Assembly: GCA_027343785.1 (NCBI GenBank)
Contig: DAHWKF010000103.1
Coordinates: 1 to 13,171, forward strand
DNA: 13,171 bases
Origin: Leptospirillum sp.
GTDB lineage: Bacteria; Nitrospirota; Leptospirillia; Leptospirillales; Leptospirillaceae
Direction: 5' to 3'
Under the pieces are notes generated by a model. The model was not told where the DNA came from. It was given only the letters and a program-made list of their open reading frames with translations, and made no database searches. The position numbers were made by a program, and so were the translations under genes. Shown here in pieces: positions 12,527 to 13,171 of this stretch; positions within the stretch are counted from its first letter, which is position 1; each line of letters begins with the position of its first letter.

Positions 12527-13171
12527 TCAATGAAGGATGGCAAGGATGCCCAGACTGCAGTTTCCCCCACTGCCGCAGGAATAGGTGTTGTTTGAAAAAG
12601 TCAGTGGGTTCGATGTGGCGGCACTCGTAAAACCACTCCCGGAATACGGATAGCTGGTGATTCCGGTGATCGTCGTCGACCCCGAACTGTTAGACCCTGT
12701 CGGGAAGAAAATCAGATGGTTCACCCGATCGATGGAGCCGGAGTTGACCGTTTGTGTCGGCGTCACGGCCGAACCGCTGGTGCCGAACGTGCCGGACGTG
12801 GTAAAGGGAAACGGCGTCACGGTATTGTTGTTCAGAAAGTTTTCACCAAAGAAAACGTCCTCTGTCAGGTCGGCTTCACCATTGTAGTCGTCGGGGTTGT
12901 TGACCACGTATTCGCAGGTCCCGATGGCTTCGGACGCCGGATTCGCCGGATTCGAAAACACCCCGGTGGATTTATTGTAGGAGAGGATATGGGCGTCGAT
13001 CGCTGTCGTCGAACAGTTCGACGGTGCCTGATCGGTGTAGAAAAGGAGGCCGTCCGTCGAATCGTCTTCAAAGATGTTGTTCGGGATCGTGAAAGCCGAT
13101 GAATAAGGGTTACAGGCCCCTACTGTCACGGTCGTTCCTGAAATACTGAACGTGCAGGCCCCTTCATAGGT
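12527..13171 (-). CDS. Secreted or surface protein, Ser/Thr/Asn/Gly-rich, 5'-truncated by the window
   Basis: The visible 214 codons are open to the right edge; the true start is outside, so the GTG at 13129 is not taken as a start. The protein is rich in Ser, Thr, Asn and Gly with scattered cysteines (for example GACTFSISG, VGACNP, TCEYVV, YSCGSGGNCSLG), has few charged residues and alternates hydrophobic and polar residues, all typical of beta-rich exported proteins. A segment reading SIDRVNHLIFFPTGSN and another, DGLLFYTDQA, recall repeated strands of a beta-propeller, but this is a guess. It ends with LGILAILH. A strong terminator follows on the same strand, which supports its being a real, last gene of its unit. 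No family is recognised. Confidence 0.7.
   Translation of the reverse strand, partial: TYEGACTFSISGTTVTVGACNPYSSAFTIPNNIFEDDSTDGLLFYTDQAPSNCSTTAIDAHILSYNKSTGVFSNPANPASEAIGTCEYVVNNPDDYNGEADLTEDVFFGENFLNNNTVTPFPFTTSGTFGTSGSAVTPTQTVNSGSIDRVNHLIFFPTGSNSSGSTTITGITSYPYSGSGFTSAATSNPLTFSNNTYSCGSGGNCSLGILAILH

Overview
The window looks like chromosomal DNA of a free-living Gram-negative bacterium with moderately high GC content. The gene set (TadA, MazG, a sigma-54 activator, HD-GYP, a TusA/DsrE pair, a secreted phosphoesterase) and the style of the proteins remind me of an acidophilic iron oxidiser such as Leptospirillum (Nitrospirota). That is an impression, not a demonstrated assignment. I see no insertion sequence, prophage or CRISPR array.

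Left part (1-2100). The window opens with the probable tail of a plus-strand gene and a hairpin terminator. Two minus-strand serine tRNA genes follow (anticodons GCU and UGA). Next is a minus-strand exported TPR protein, divergent from tadA (tRNA adenosine deaminase). A third serine tRNA (CGA) follows with its own promoter. It ends only 23 nt before the next gene, so tRNA and mRNA may share one transcript.

Centre-left (2100-3940). A PAS-AAA+-Fis sigma-54 activator is followed by a 241-nt non-coding stretch and a 45-residue single-span membrane protein. The stretch holds an 18-bp palindrome over the activator's stop codon and a -24/-12 promoter core (CTGG-N8-TTGCT). Together these look like a self-contained sigma-54 circuit whose output is an unrecognised small membrane protein. 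This is the most interesting finding in the window.

Centre (3900-7085). mazG, a TrpD2/YbiB-like gene and an HD-GYP c-di-GMP phosphodiesterase gene form a tight plus-strand operon. Its promoter is placed so that the mazG ATG is at the predicted +1, which suggests leaderless translation.

Centre-right (7078-12135). tusA and dsrE (sulfur-relay type) run on the minus strand, converging with the HD-GYP gene. A small two-span membrane protein gene diverges from dsrE and overlaps the end of an oppositely oriented phosphoesterase gene. The phosphoesterase is the last gene of a minus-strand cluster lpdA - PAS/degenerate-GGDEF protein - phosphoesterase. Divergent from lpdA is an initiator tRNA-Met gene whose near-consensus promoter abuts the mature tRNA.

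Right end (12136-13171). About 390 nt hold no gene that I can support. They contain a minus-strand terminator that serves a 5'-truncated, secreted-looking Ser/Thr/Asn/Gly-rich protein running off the window edge.
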